This document shows, piece after piece, positions 1-5,323 of a stretch of DNA of 5,323 nt. A program made the position numbers and the translations under genes. The stretch is from Janthinobacterium lividum (lineage in GTDB: Bacteria > Pseudomonadota > Gammaproteobacteria > Burkholderiales > Burkholderiaceae_D). Within the stretch, counting starts at the first letter, position 1. Each line of letters opens with the position of its first letter. The stretch spans positions 1 through 5,323 of the forward strand of contig CAMBDR010000375.1 in assembly GCA_945864765.1 (NCBI GenBank), in the 5' to 3' direction. The notes under the pieces are model-generated. The model worked only from the letters and a program-made list of their open reading frames with translations. It had not been told where the DNA came from and made no database searches.

Positions 1-741
1 ATAGCGCATCAAGCCACTGGCACGGCTGCTAATGGCCAGAATCGACATCCGATCCGCCAATTCATTGCCTTCCACCCCCACGTGCCCGTTCACATGAAAC
101 ACTTCCACTTCATCCTTCAGTAGTTGGTGCAGGGCAAACATTTCTTTGATCAGTTCCAGATTTTTAATCTCGCCACCCGCCTTGGTCCAACCCTTCTTTT
201 TCCAGCCTGCCGCCCACTGCGTAATGCATTGAATCGCATATTTCGAATCGCAAAAAATCGCCACTGACCTGCCAGCCTTGATTTCATTTTGCGCCATCAT
301 CAAGGCCTGATGAAAGGCGTTCAGTTCAGCCGTGTTATTGGTGCCCCTCGGGTTGTACAAACCGTACCATAATTCGGCCACCGCGCCGTCACGGTACACG
401 GCAATCCCGGAACCAGCCTTGCCAGGGTTGGGGTCGCAGCCGCCATCGGTGAAAATTTTCACATCAAAAGCCATTTTGGCTATGTCGGCGGCGGTGTGGG
501 TCTTGGGTGATGCGCTGGCAGATGCCGAAGGGCGTTTGGTCGGAAAGCCCGCAGCCGCAGGGGCAGGGTTGGCTGAGGTGGCCGCCGCATGGTTGTTGAA
601 CGCTGCCTCGGCTGCGCTCAAGCTTTCAAAGGATTTGTATTTCGCCCCGGCGAATTTATCGATTTGCGTCTTGCACGTTGCCCAATCGGTGAAAATACCT
701 GTCTTTCTGCCCACCCACACCACATAATATTTCTGAGCCAC
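1..741 (-). CDS. rnhA: Ribonuclease HI with N-terminal viroplasmin-like domain (3' end off window)
   Basis: This enzyme cleaves the RNA strand of RNA/DNA hybrids such as R-loops and replication primers, in the cytoplasm. 247 codons are visible with no stop; by family comparison only a few C-terminal residues should be missing. Residues 1-45 (MAQKYYVVWVGRKTGIF, then KYKSF) match the viroplasmin/RNase H N-terminal domain, which in other RNases H binds the hybrid duplex. Residues about 50-90 are an Ala/Pro/Ser-rich linker. The catalytic domain starts near residue 94. The full active-site set is present: D99 in FTDGGCDPNPG, E139 in TNNTAELNA, D165 in FCDSK, H220 in NGHVGVEGNELAD, and D230. The start is a GTG preceded by AAAGGA at 7-nt spacing. 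The nearby ATG at 748-746 is out of frame. The gene is divergent from the protease gene. The family call is very secure. Confidence 0.96.
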   Translation of the reverse strand, partial: MAQKYYVVWVGRKTGIFTDWATCKTQIDKFAGAKYKSFESLSAAEAAFNNHAAATSANPAPAAAGFPTKRPSASASASPKTHTAADIAKMAFDVKIFTDGGCDPNPGKAGSGIAVYRDGAVAELWYGLYNPRGTNNTAELNAFHQALMMAQNEIKAGRSVAIFCDSKYAIQCITQWAAGWKKKGWTKAGGEIKNLELIKEMFALHQLLKDEVEVFHVNGHVGVEGNELADRMSILAISSRASGLMRY

Positions 742-748
742 GCTGCAT

Positions 749-754
749 TCCTTT
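749..754 (-). promoter_or_regulatory. Ribosome-binding site of rnhA (decides the GTG start)
   Basis: Read on the minus strand this is AAAGGA, followed by 7 nt and then the GTG at 741. It supports initiation at GTG. The ATG lying between the two is in another frame and would not give the conserved KYYVVW start of the viroplasmin-like domain. Confidence 0.65.
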
Positions 755-845
755 AAAAAATTCAAATCGCGATGATACGCCAATATTTCATCAAATAGAT
801 AAAGTTGTTACGACTTGTGTTTCAGGATGCAAATATAGCTTAATC

Positions 846-909
846 GGTGCTACCATCTGAGGTAATTTCTGGCGTTGCCAGATTCATCATTTTCCTCATA
901 GGTGCCACC
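846..909 (+). promoter_or_regulatory. Imperfect long hairpin in the protease leader enclosing the Shine-Dalgarno
   Basis: Pairing read by eye: 846-849 with 906-909 (GGTG/CACC); 851-854 with 901-904 (one G-U); 856 with 900; and 858-862 with 894-898 (TGAGG/CCTCA). An inner perfect hairpin TCTGGC-GTT-GCCAGA lies at 868-882. The likely Shine-Dalgarno AGGTG (900-904) is in the 3' arm, directly before the ATG at 910. If transcription starts upstream of 846, the RNA could hide the ribosome site, as in translational switches or RNA thermometers. The pairing is seen in the sequence; the regulatory role is inferred. If the GTG at 847 were the true start, this stretch would be coding and the fold probably accidental. 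Confidence 0.4.
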
Positions 910-2949
910 ATGTCAAGTCCTTCCGGCATAAATGCCATTGATGCGCTCGTTTTCTCAAGCTGGAACGTCGGCTATAATTCACCTGCCACCGTGACGTATA
1001 GTTTTTTGACTGCGCTGCCGCCCCAAGCCACGTCAGAAGATGCTTTCAACTTTAGCCCTTTAAACGATGCGCAACGGCAAGAAGTTCGCTCGGCCTTGGC
1101 ACAATGGGCTTCCGTAGCCAACCTGACCTTTGTGGAGGTGGAAGGTGATGGCGGCAATACCGGGCAAATTCGCTTGGGCTCGAATGATCAACAAAGGCAA
1201 AGTTCCGGGTATTCTGATTTGCCCGTCAATGACCCGACGGTTCCGGTCTATACTTATTTTGATAATCAACCCGGCAGTTCAGATGATTTTCGACCCGGTT
1301 CCTATGATAGAACTGTTTTCCTGCACGAAATTGGCCATGCAATAGGCTTAAAACACCCCGGCAACTACAATGGCAACTCGGGTGGTGGCACGCCGCCCTT
1401 TTTGCCCAGTAATATTGATAATACCGACTATACTTTGATGTCTTATAACGATGGCCAATCACAAACCTCTTTTTCCCGTTATCCGACTTCACCCTTGTTG
1501 CTGGATATACAGGCCGTTCAGTTTATTTACGGTGCCAATACCACCTGGCATACGGGTAACGATGTCTACCGCTTTTTTAATGATGATGCGCCGCGCGCCA
1601 TTTGGGATGCGGGCGGCAGTAATATCTTCGATTTTTCTGCCACCTCCCAAGGTGCCACCATTAATTTGAATGCGGGTACCTTTAGCGAAACCGCACCGGG
1701 TTTAAATAATGTGGCCATTGCCTACAATGTGGCCATCAATACCGCCGTTGGTGGTAGCGGCGATGACAATATCCATGCCAATAACGCCGGCGATACGTTG
1801 ACCGGTAATGATGGTAATGACTTCTTTTACCTGGGCAGTGGGCGCGATACCGTCAATGGCGGTAATGGGGAAGACAAGGTTACTTTTACCGGCATTTCGA
1901 CCAATTACCAAATTTCCCGCAGTGGCAGTGGCTTTGTCGTGCAAAACCGCACCGTCGTGGGCGATGTGGATACCATCAGCAATGTGGAATCGTTTGTATT
2001 TTCAAATAATGTTGAAATTCGTGCCTCATCCATCGGTGTCAATACCGCACCCATCGTCGCTCGCCCCTTGAGCGATGTGTATGCGGGTGCCGGCAAAGCC
2101 TTCAGTTTGCAAGCCGGCAGCGCTTTTTCCGACGCCGATATTGGCGATATTTTGCACTATACCGCCTTGCAAACCAATGGCTTGGCCTTGCCTTCCTGGC
2201 TGCAATTTAATGGTAGCACCGGTAGCTTTAGTGGCACCCCGAATGCGAGTCAATTAGGCAATGTGTTTGTCAATGTTACGGCCATTGATGGTAGTAATAG
2301 CGCGGTGAGTAATAGCTTCCACATTAGTACCATTATCAATTACGGCAACCAATTTACCAATACGGCAGGGGTGAATAGTTTTATTGGCAGCAGCGCGCTG
2401 GATGATGTGGTCTACAATGGCCTTCGTTCCAATTTCACCATCCGCTCTACAACAGGCACGGGTATCAATTTAAACAGCAGCTACACCATCACGCAAGGTG
2501 GCGTGACCGACACCCTGGTCGGCGTGGATAGAATCAAGTTTGCCGATGCCACCGTCGCCCTGGATATTTCCGGCCATGGCGGCCAAGCCTACGGCTTATA
2601 TCAAGCCACATTTAATCGTACCCCCGATTTGGGCGGGTTGGGATATTGGATTAATGCACTCGATATAGGCGTGACTTTGATTGATGTGACGAGAACTTTT
2701 ATCAGCAGCCCGGAATTTGTCGCCACCTATTCCAATTTGAATACGGCTGATTTCGTTAATTTGGTGTATGTCAATGTATTGGATCGAAATGCGGATGCGG
2801 GTGGTACGGCATTTTGGCAAAATGATTTAAATTTGGGCCGGATAGACCGTGCGGGCATGATGTTGCAGTTTGTTCAATCACCCGAATTTCAAGGCAATTT
2901 GGCCGCTTCGGTTGGGAATGGCTTTGCCTATACCCCCTTCTTGGGCTAG
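910..2949 (+). CDS. Serralysin-type (M10) zinc metalloprotease with RTX, Ig-like and DUF4214 domains
   Basis: A probably secreted zinc endopeptidase of 679 residues; typical serralysins have about 470-490. The catalytic domain fills residues 1 to about 230. Zinc ligands are H139, H143 and H149 with catalytic E140 (HEIGHAIGLKHPGNYN), and the Met-turn is M177-S-Y179, as in serralysins. A short glycine/aspartate RTX stretch lies at 281-324, a putative Ig-like (He_PIG) domain at 378-477, and a DUF4214 domain from 558 to near the end (YGLYQATFNRTPDLGGLGYW; SPEF twice). There is no clear N-terminal signal peptide, which fits type I secretion, but no ABC/HlyD/TolC gene is adjacent and the C-terminus (FAYTPFLG) is not the usual serralysin DFLV-like tail. 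I chose ATG 910 because AGGTG lies 5 nt upstream. An in-frame GTG at 847 would add 21 residues, including a hydrophobic FIIFLIGA run. Family is secure; substrate and export route are unknown. Confidence 0.93.
   Translation: MSSPSGINAIDALVFSSWNVGYNSPATVTYSFLTALPPQATSEDAFNFSPLNDAQRQEVRSALAQWASVANLTFVEVEGDGGNTGQIRLGSNDQQRQSSGYSDLPVNDPTVPVYTYFDNQPGSSDDFRPGSYDRTVFLHEIGHAIGLKHPGNYNGNSGGGTPPFLPSNIDNTDYTLMSYNDGQSQTSFSRYPTSPLLLDIQAVQFIYGANTTWHTGNDVYRFFNDDAPRAIWDAGGSNIFDFSATSQGATINLNAGTFSETAPGLNNVAIAYNVAINTAVGGSGDDNIHANNAGDTLTGNDGNDFFYLGSGRDTVNGGNGEDKVTFTGISTNYQISRSGSGFVVQNRTVVGDVDTISNVESFVFSNNVEIRASSIGVNTAPIVARPLSDVYAGAGKAFSLQAGSAFSDADIGDILHYTALQTNGLALPSWLQFNGSTGSFSGTPNASQLGNVFVNVTAIDGSNSAVSNSFHISTIINYGNQFTNTAGVNSFIGSSALDDVVYNGLRSNFTIRSTTGTGINLNSSYTITQGGVTDTLVGVDRIKFADATVALDISGHGGQAYGLYQATFNRTPDLGGLGYWINALDIGVTLIDVTRTFISSPEFVATYSNLNTADFVNLVYVNVLDRNADAGGTAFWQNDLNLGRIDRAGMMLQFVQSPEFQGNLAASVGNGFAYTPFLG
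1750..1881 (+). other. Minimal RTX (calcium-binding nonapeptide) region of the protease
   Basis: Residues 281-324 read GGSGDDNIHANNAGDTL, TGNDGNDFFYLGSG and RDTVNGGNGEDKV. These are about three to four imperfect GGxGxDxUx nonapeptides, enough for part of a parallel beta-roll. In known serralysins such repeats bind calcium and promote folding after export. Here the stretch is short and mid-protein rather than close to the C-terminus. Confidence 0.75.
1870..2019 (+). repeat. Beta-rich module, copy 1 (within the protease)
   Basis: Residues 321-370 run EDKVTFTGISTNYQI, then GFVVQNR, then DVDTISNVESFVFSNNVEI. The pattern is acidic-D-x-V-x-aromatic-x-G, then N-aromatic-x-I, then D-T-hydrophobic-x2-V-x5-F. 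The same pattern returns at 2398-2568. Modules of this type commonly follow RTX repeats in large secreted proteins. Confidence 0.55.
2041..2340 (+). other. Putative Ig-like (He_PIG/cadherin-like) domain of the protease
   Basis: Residues 378-477 start with NTAPIVARPLSDVYAGAGKA, continue with FSDADIGDILHYTA, and contain LPSWLQFNGSTGSFSGTP near the middle. The Y-A-G-x-A, F-x-D-x-D, P-x-W-L-x-F and G-x-F-x-G-T-P signatures are those of the putative-Ig/dystroglycan cadherin-like family found in bacterial surface and secreted proteins. The role is probably adhesion or spacing; function here is inferred only. Confidence 0.75.
2398..2568 (+). repeat. Beta-rich module, copy 2 (within the protease)
   Basis: Residues 497-553 run LDDVVYNGLRSNFTI, then SSYTITQGG, then VTDTLVGVDRIKFADATVAL. 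They follow the same order of conserved positions as copy 1. The preceding residues 481-496 (QFTNTAGVNSFIGSSA) look like a degenerate RTX turn, so the duplicated unit may have included part of the calcium-binding region. Confidence 0.5.
2581..2946 (+). other. DUF4214 domain, C-terminal part of the protease
   Basis: Residues 558-679 show YGLYQATFNRTPDLGGLGYW, a SPEF motif, then VYVNVLDRNADAGGTAFW and a second SPEF. Two helix-rich halves with R-x-x-D-x-G-G-x-x-Y/F-W and F-x-x-S-P-E-F are diagnostic of DUF4214. The domain occurs at the ends of many secreted RTX, S-layer-like and glycan-linked proteins. Its exact role is not established. Confidence 0.8.
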
Positions 2950-2967
2950 GGTGTACTGCCGTAGCCC
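2943..2967 (+). terminator. Possible weak terminator hairpin over the protease stop codon
   Basis: GGGCTA (2943-2948) pairs perfectly with TAGCCC (2962-2967) around a 13-nt loop. Only GTTTCG follows, not a real U-tract. The hairpin includes the TAG stop. It could be a weak or Rho-assisted terminator, or chance. Confidence 0.25.
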
Positions 2968-2994
2968 GTTTCGACCAGTTTCGACCAGTTTCAA
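2968..2994. repeat. 10-bp tandem repeat (GTTTCGACCA) upstream of queE
   Basis: There are two perfect copies of GTTTCGACCA (2968-2977, 2978-2987) and a partial third, GTTTCAA (2988-2994). The array ends one base before a perfect TATAAT, so it covers the -35 region and could be a binding site for a regulator or a replication-slippage product. Confidence 0.7.
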
Positions 2995-2995
2995 G

Positions 2996-3001
2996 TATAA
3001 T
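2996..3001 (+). promoter_or_regulatory. Candidate -10 element of the queE-queD-tadA promoter
   Basis: A perfect TATAAT stands about 90 bp before queE. No good -35 hexamer sits at 16-18 bp. The nearest TTCGAC motifs give spacers of 20 and 10 bp, so the promoter may be activator-dependent, with the 10-bp repeats where a -35 should be. Transcription would start near 3008 and give a leader of about 88 nt. Confidence 0.5.
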
Positions 3002-3014
3002 GCTGCGTTTGGCG

Positions 3015-3058
3015 CGCATGTGATTCGCATGTGATTCGCATACGACTCGCATGGCGCG
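3015..3058. repeat. 11-bp direct repeats (CGCATGTGATT) in the queE leader
   Basis: Four consecutive 11-bp units start with CGCAT: two identical CGCATGTGATT (3015-3025, 3026-3036), then CGCATACGACT (3037-3047) and CGCATGGCGCG (3048-3058). GGCGCGCA occurs at both edges (3011-3018 and 3053-3060). An 11-bp period is close to one helical turn, so copies would face the same side of the DNA. A regulator array or local slippage are both possible. Confidence 0.7.
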
Positions 3059-3072
3059 CACGTGGGGCATTA

Positions 3073-3085
3073 ATTCAGCCTGAAT
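3073..3085. promoter_or_regulatory. Small inverted repeat just upstream of the queE ribosome site
   Basis: ATTCA-GCC-TGAAT is a perfect 5-bp inverted repeat with a 3-nt centre, ending next to the GGA used as ribosome site. It is short and AT-rich. It could be a small operator half-site pair or a weak hairpin, and could equally be chance. Confidence 0.25.
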
Positions 3086-3094
3086 GGATTGATT

Positions 3095-3730
3095 TTGAGC
3101 TATAGCGTTAAAGAAATGTTTTATACCTTGCAAGGCGAGGGCGCGCAAACCGGGCGGGCGGCGGTGTTTTGTCGTTTCTCCGGCTGTAACCTTTGGTCTG
3201 GCAGAGAAGCTGACCGCGCCAGCGCCGTTTGTCGCTTTTGCGATACCGATTTTGTTGGCACCGATGGCAGCGGTGGCGGCAAATTTGTGGATGCCGCCAG
3301 CCTGGCCGCGCAAGTCAACCAATTTTGGCCAACTCACCATACTGAACGCAAATATGTGGTGTTTACCGGCGGTGAACCGCTGCTCCAGCTTGACCCGCCC
3401 TTAATCGATGCCATGCACCGGCACGGCTTTGAAATCGCCATCGAAACCAATGGCACTTTGCCCGTGCCGGATGGGGTGGACTGGGTTTGCGTCAGCCCCA
3501 AAATGGGTGCGCATCTGCTTCAAACCAGGGGCAATGAAATCAAGGTGGTGATTCCGCAGGCGCAGCAAGTGTTGGCCGACTATGAAAAGCTTGAATTCCA
3601 ACATTTTTTTGTGCAAGCGATGGATGGCCCTGATCTGGCGCAAAATGTGCAAACCGCCATTGCCATCTGCAAGCGCTCCCCCCAATGGCGGCTCAGTGTG
3701 CAAACCCATAAATTCCTTCAAATACCTTAA
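3095..3730 (+). CDS. queE: 7-carboxy-7-deazaguanine synthase QueE
   Basis: A radical SAM enzyme that contracts 6-carboxy-tetrahydropterin (CPH4, the QueD product) to 7-carboxy-7-deazaguanine, on the route to preQ0 and queuosine. 211 residues, normal length. The N-terminus is SYSVKEMFYTLQGEGAQTGR, typical of the family. The 4Fe-4S ligands are C31, C46 and C49 in the Burkholderia-type C-x14-C-x2-C arrangement, where the 14-residue insert replaces the usual CxxxCxxC loop. GGEP at residues 92-95 is the SAM amino-binding motif, and ETNGT follows. The start is a TTG with GGA (3086-3088) 6 nt upstream. A TTG at 3089 would be in frame but lies against that site and adds two atypical residues. It is the first gene of the operon, 24 nt before queD. 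The call is very secure; the start is likely. Confidence 0.95.
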   Translation: MSYSVKEMFYTLQGEGAQTGRAAVFCRFSGCNLWSGREADRASAVCRFCDTDFVGTDGSGGGKFVDAASLAAQVNQFWPTHHTERKYVVFTGGEPLLQLDPPLIDAMHRHGFEIAIETNGTLPVPDGVDWVCVSPKMGAHLLQTRGNEIKVVIPQAQQVLADYEKLEFQHFFVQAMDGPDLAQNVQTAIAICKRSPQWRLSVQTHKFLQIP

Positions 3731-3754
3731 ATTGCAGCCCTGTGCTGAAAACTC

Positions 3755-4201
3755 ATGCTCACCATTACCCGTAAGTTGGAATTCGATGCCGGTCATCGCA
3801 TTCCCGATCATAAAAGCCAATGCCGCAACCTGCATGGACACCGTTACACCCTCGAAATTACCTTGGTGGGTGCGGTGATCGAAGAAGAGGGTAGTTCCGA
3901 CAATGGCATGATCATGGATTTTTCTGATATCAAAGCGCTGGCCAAGCAGCATTTGGTCGATGTTTGGGATCATGCATTTTTGGTCTATGAAAAAGATCAC
4001 GCGGTGCGCGATTTTCTGGCCAGTTTGCCGGATCATAAAACGGTGATCATTAACCGCATTCCTACCGTAGAAAACTTGGCTCGCACCGCGTTTGATATCT
4101 TAAAAGCGGCTTATTCTGACCGCTTTGGCACCGGTTTGCATTTGCAGAAATTAGTTTTGCATGAAACCCCCAATTGCTGGGCGGAAATTAGCGAGGCCTG
4201 A
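3755..4201 (+). CDS. queD: 6-carboxy-5,6,7,8-tetrahydropterin synthase QueD
   Basis: Converts 7,8-dihydroneopterin triphosphate to 6-carboxy-tetrahydropterin, the substrate of QueE. 148 residues, somewhat longer than the E. coli enzyme (about 120). Zinc ligands are H14 (FDAGHR), H27 and H29 (NLHGH). The catalytic cysteine is C23 in the C-x3-HGH motif that separates QueD from eukaryotic 6-pyruvoyl-tetrahydropterin synthase. D72-H73 (WDHAF) supply the Asp/His pair, PTVEN is at 103-107, and E137 (LHETPN) should anchor the pterin. ATG 3755 is the only reasonable start, because an in-frame TGA lies at 3746. Its Shine-Dalgarno is poor, so coupling to queE translation is plausible. queC and folE are not in the window. 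Confidence 0.95.
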   Translation: MLTITRKLEFDAGHRIPDHKSQCRNLHGHRYTLEITLVGAVIEEEGSSDNGMIMDFSDIKALAKQHLVDVWDHAFLVYEKDHAVRDFLASLPDHKTVIINRIPTVENLARTAFDILKAAYSDRFGTGLHLQKLVLHETPNCWAEISEA

Positions 4202-4663
<462 letters not shown>

Positions 4664-4681
4664 TCCAATGCGGGTAAAAAG

Positions 4682-4690
4682 TGCTATCCT
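4682..4690 (+). promoter_or_regulatory. Candidate extended -10 promoter of the acyltransferase gene
   Basis: TGC-TATCCT matches an extended -10 (TGn plus TATAAT-like hexamer) in the 57-bp gap after tadA. The hexamer 17 bp upstream is AATCCA, so there is no -35. The gene could instead be read from the operon, as no terminator is visible after tadA. Confidence 0.3.
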
Positions 4691-4720
4691 GACTTTCCAT
4701 TGCAAAACCGAGGGCTTGTT

Positions 4721-5323
4721 ATGAAACATTTAAGTGGTCTGGACGCGACTTTTTTACATCTGGAAACGCCGGAAATGCCCATGCATGTCGGTGGCCTGTG
4801 TTTGTTTGATTTGGGGCCCGCTTACCATAGCAAAGCCAAAGGGCAGGCTGCGCTCAGTTTTTATGATGAAGTCAAACAACATGTCAGCCTACGCATGCAT
4901 TTGGCCAGTGTCTTCACCAAAAAATTGGCTTTGATGCCCTTTGATTTGGCCAATCCGATGTGGATCGAAGCCAGTGATATCGATTTGGATTACCACGTGC
5001 GTCAAATCACCCTGCCCAAGCCGGGCACCATGGCGCAATTGGAAGCCTATGTTGGGCGTTTGCATTCCAGTTTGCTCGATCGCAGCCGCCCTTTGTGGGA
5101 GTTTTATATTTTTGATGGTTTGCAATCGGGTCAGGCCGCGTTTTATTCCAAAATTCATCATGCCGCACTGGACGGGCAGGGCGCTGCCGTCATGGCGCAA
5201 GCCTTGCTTGATATCGGGCCAGTGCCGCGCGAGGTTGCGCCCCCGCCAGCACGCGCGCGCCCGCCCTATTTGCCATCCGTGCGCAGTATGCTCAAAGCGG
5301 CACTGAGCAATACGGCCAGCCAA
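4721..5323 (+). CDS. Wax ester synthase/diacylglycerol acyltransferase (WS/DGAT), N-terminal part
   Basis: Bacterial WS/DGAT enzymes transfer acyl groups from acyl-CoA to fatty alcohols or diacylglycerol, making storage wax esters or triacylglycerol at the membrane. Only the first 201 residues are in the window; the family usually has about 450-500. The N-terminus, KHLSGLDATFLHLETPEMPM, is family-typical, with D8 and F11 in the LDATFL motif. The active-site motif HHxxxDG is intact at H146-H147-x3-D151-G152 (KIHHAALDGQG), preceded by LLDRSRPLWEFYIFDGL. H147 is the expected catalytic base. ATG 4721 has AGGG at 4711-4714, 6 nt upstream. An Ala/Pro/Arg-rich segment near residues 160-180 is the usual variable linker before the C-terminal half. 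Substrate preference cannot be read from this part. Confidence 0.92.
   Translation, partial: MKHLSGLDATFLHLETPEMPMHVGGLCLFDLGPAYHSKAKGQAALSFYDEVKQHVSLRMHLASVFTKKLALMPFDLANPMWIEASDIDLDYHVRQITLPKPGTMAQLEAYVGRLHSSLLDRSRPLWEFYIFDGLQSGQAAFYSKIHHAALDGQGAAVMAQALLDIGPVPREVAPPPARARPPYLPSVRSMLKAALSNTASQ

Larger units (their letters stand above)
742..909. other. Divergent intergenic region between rnhA and the protease gene
   Basis: These 168 bp separate two divergently transcribed genes and must hold both promoters, at least one for each direction unless rnhA is transcribed from elsewhere. The segment from about 750 to 840 is AT-rich. On the plus strand TATAGC at 834-839 could be a -10 element, but no good -35 lies at a standard distance. 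On the minus strand TATCAT (complement of 774-779) is a similar weak candidate for rnhA. I cannot name either promoter with confidence. The right part (846-909) forms the hairpin described separately. Confidence 0.5.

Noticed and set aside
332..727. Plus-strand open frame of 131 codons opposite rnhA
   Set aside because: It is the antisense shadow of a clearly conserved RNase HI gene, shows no recognisable domain and has low-complexity Ala/Leu composition.
847..909. GTG 847 as start of the protease, adding 21 residues with a hydrophobic run
   Set aside because: It has no good ribosome site, while ATG 910 has AGGTG at 5-nt spacing. Serralysin-type proteases lack N-terminal signal peptides, and the segment fits better as a structured leader. 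Not fully excluded.
3011..3060. Mini CRISPR array
   Set aside because: The units are 11 bp, directly adjacent and without spacers, and no cas genes are present.
3002..3094. preQ1 riboswitch in the queE leader
   Set aside because: I see neither the compact preQ1-I stem plus A-rich tail nor a clear preQ1-II layout; the leader is dominated by 11-bp repeats.
2771..3340. Minus-strand open frame of 189 codons over the protease end, the intergenic region and the queE start
   Set aside because: It crosses two real genes and the promoter region, shows no family motif, and its composition fits chance.
3401..4036. Minus-strand open frame of 211 codons antisense to queE and queD
   Set aside because: Both opposite-strand genes have intact catalytic residues and strong family matches, so this frame is a by-product of their codon use.
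4889..5323. Minus-strand open frame opposite the acyltransferase gene
   Set aside because: The plus-strand frame carries the WS/DGAT N-terminus and the HHxxxDG motif; the antisense frame shows nothing recognisable.

Overview
The window is an ordinary-looking stretch of bacterial chromosome, most likely from a betaproteobacterium (probably Burkholderiales). That placement is an inference. It rests on the Burkholderia-type QueE cysteine motif (C-x14-C-x2-C), the queE-queD-tadA gene order, and an RNase HI with an N-terminal viroplasmin-like domain. Nothing in the sequence proves a genus. Coding density is high, and I see no tRNA, rRNA, IS element, CRISPR array or phage gene.

Layout: (1) 1-741, minus strand: ribonuclease HI with a viroplasmin-like N-terminus and an Ala/Pro linker. 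Its last few residues lie beyond the left edge. (2) 742-909: a divergent intergenic region. Its right part can fold into a long imperfect hairpin that buries the ribosome-binding site of the next gene. (3) 910-2949, plus strand: a 679-residue serralysin-type (M10) zinc metalloprotease. It carries a very short RTX calcium-binding stretch, a putative Ig-like domain, two copies of a diverged beta-rich module and a C-terminal DUF4214 domain. It is probably secreted by a type I system, but no transporter gene is in the window. (4) 2950-3094: a short intergenic region with a perfect TATAAT, a 10-bp tandem repeat and a series of 11-bp direct repeats. (5) 3095-4663, plus strand: a compact queE-queD-tadA operon. 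(6) 4721-5323, plus strand: the N-terminal 201 residues of a wax ester synthase/diacylglycerol acyltransferase (WS/DGAT), cut by the right edge.

How the genes work together: QueD and QueE catalyse consecutive steps of 7-deazaguanine synthesis, which leads to queuosine at tRNA position 34. TadA makes inosine at position 34 of tRNA-Arg(ACG). The operon therefore groups enzymes serving the wobble base. The protease, RNase HI and acyltransferase have no evident functional link to it or to each other.

I found no convincing unknown multi-gene system. The items most worth a second look are the Shine-Dalgarno-sequestering leader of the protease, the composite and internally duplicated protease architecture, and the clustered short repeats upstream of queE.
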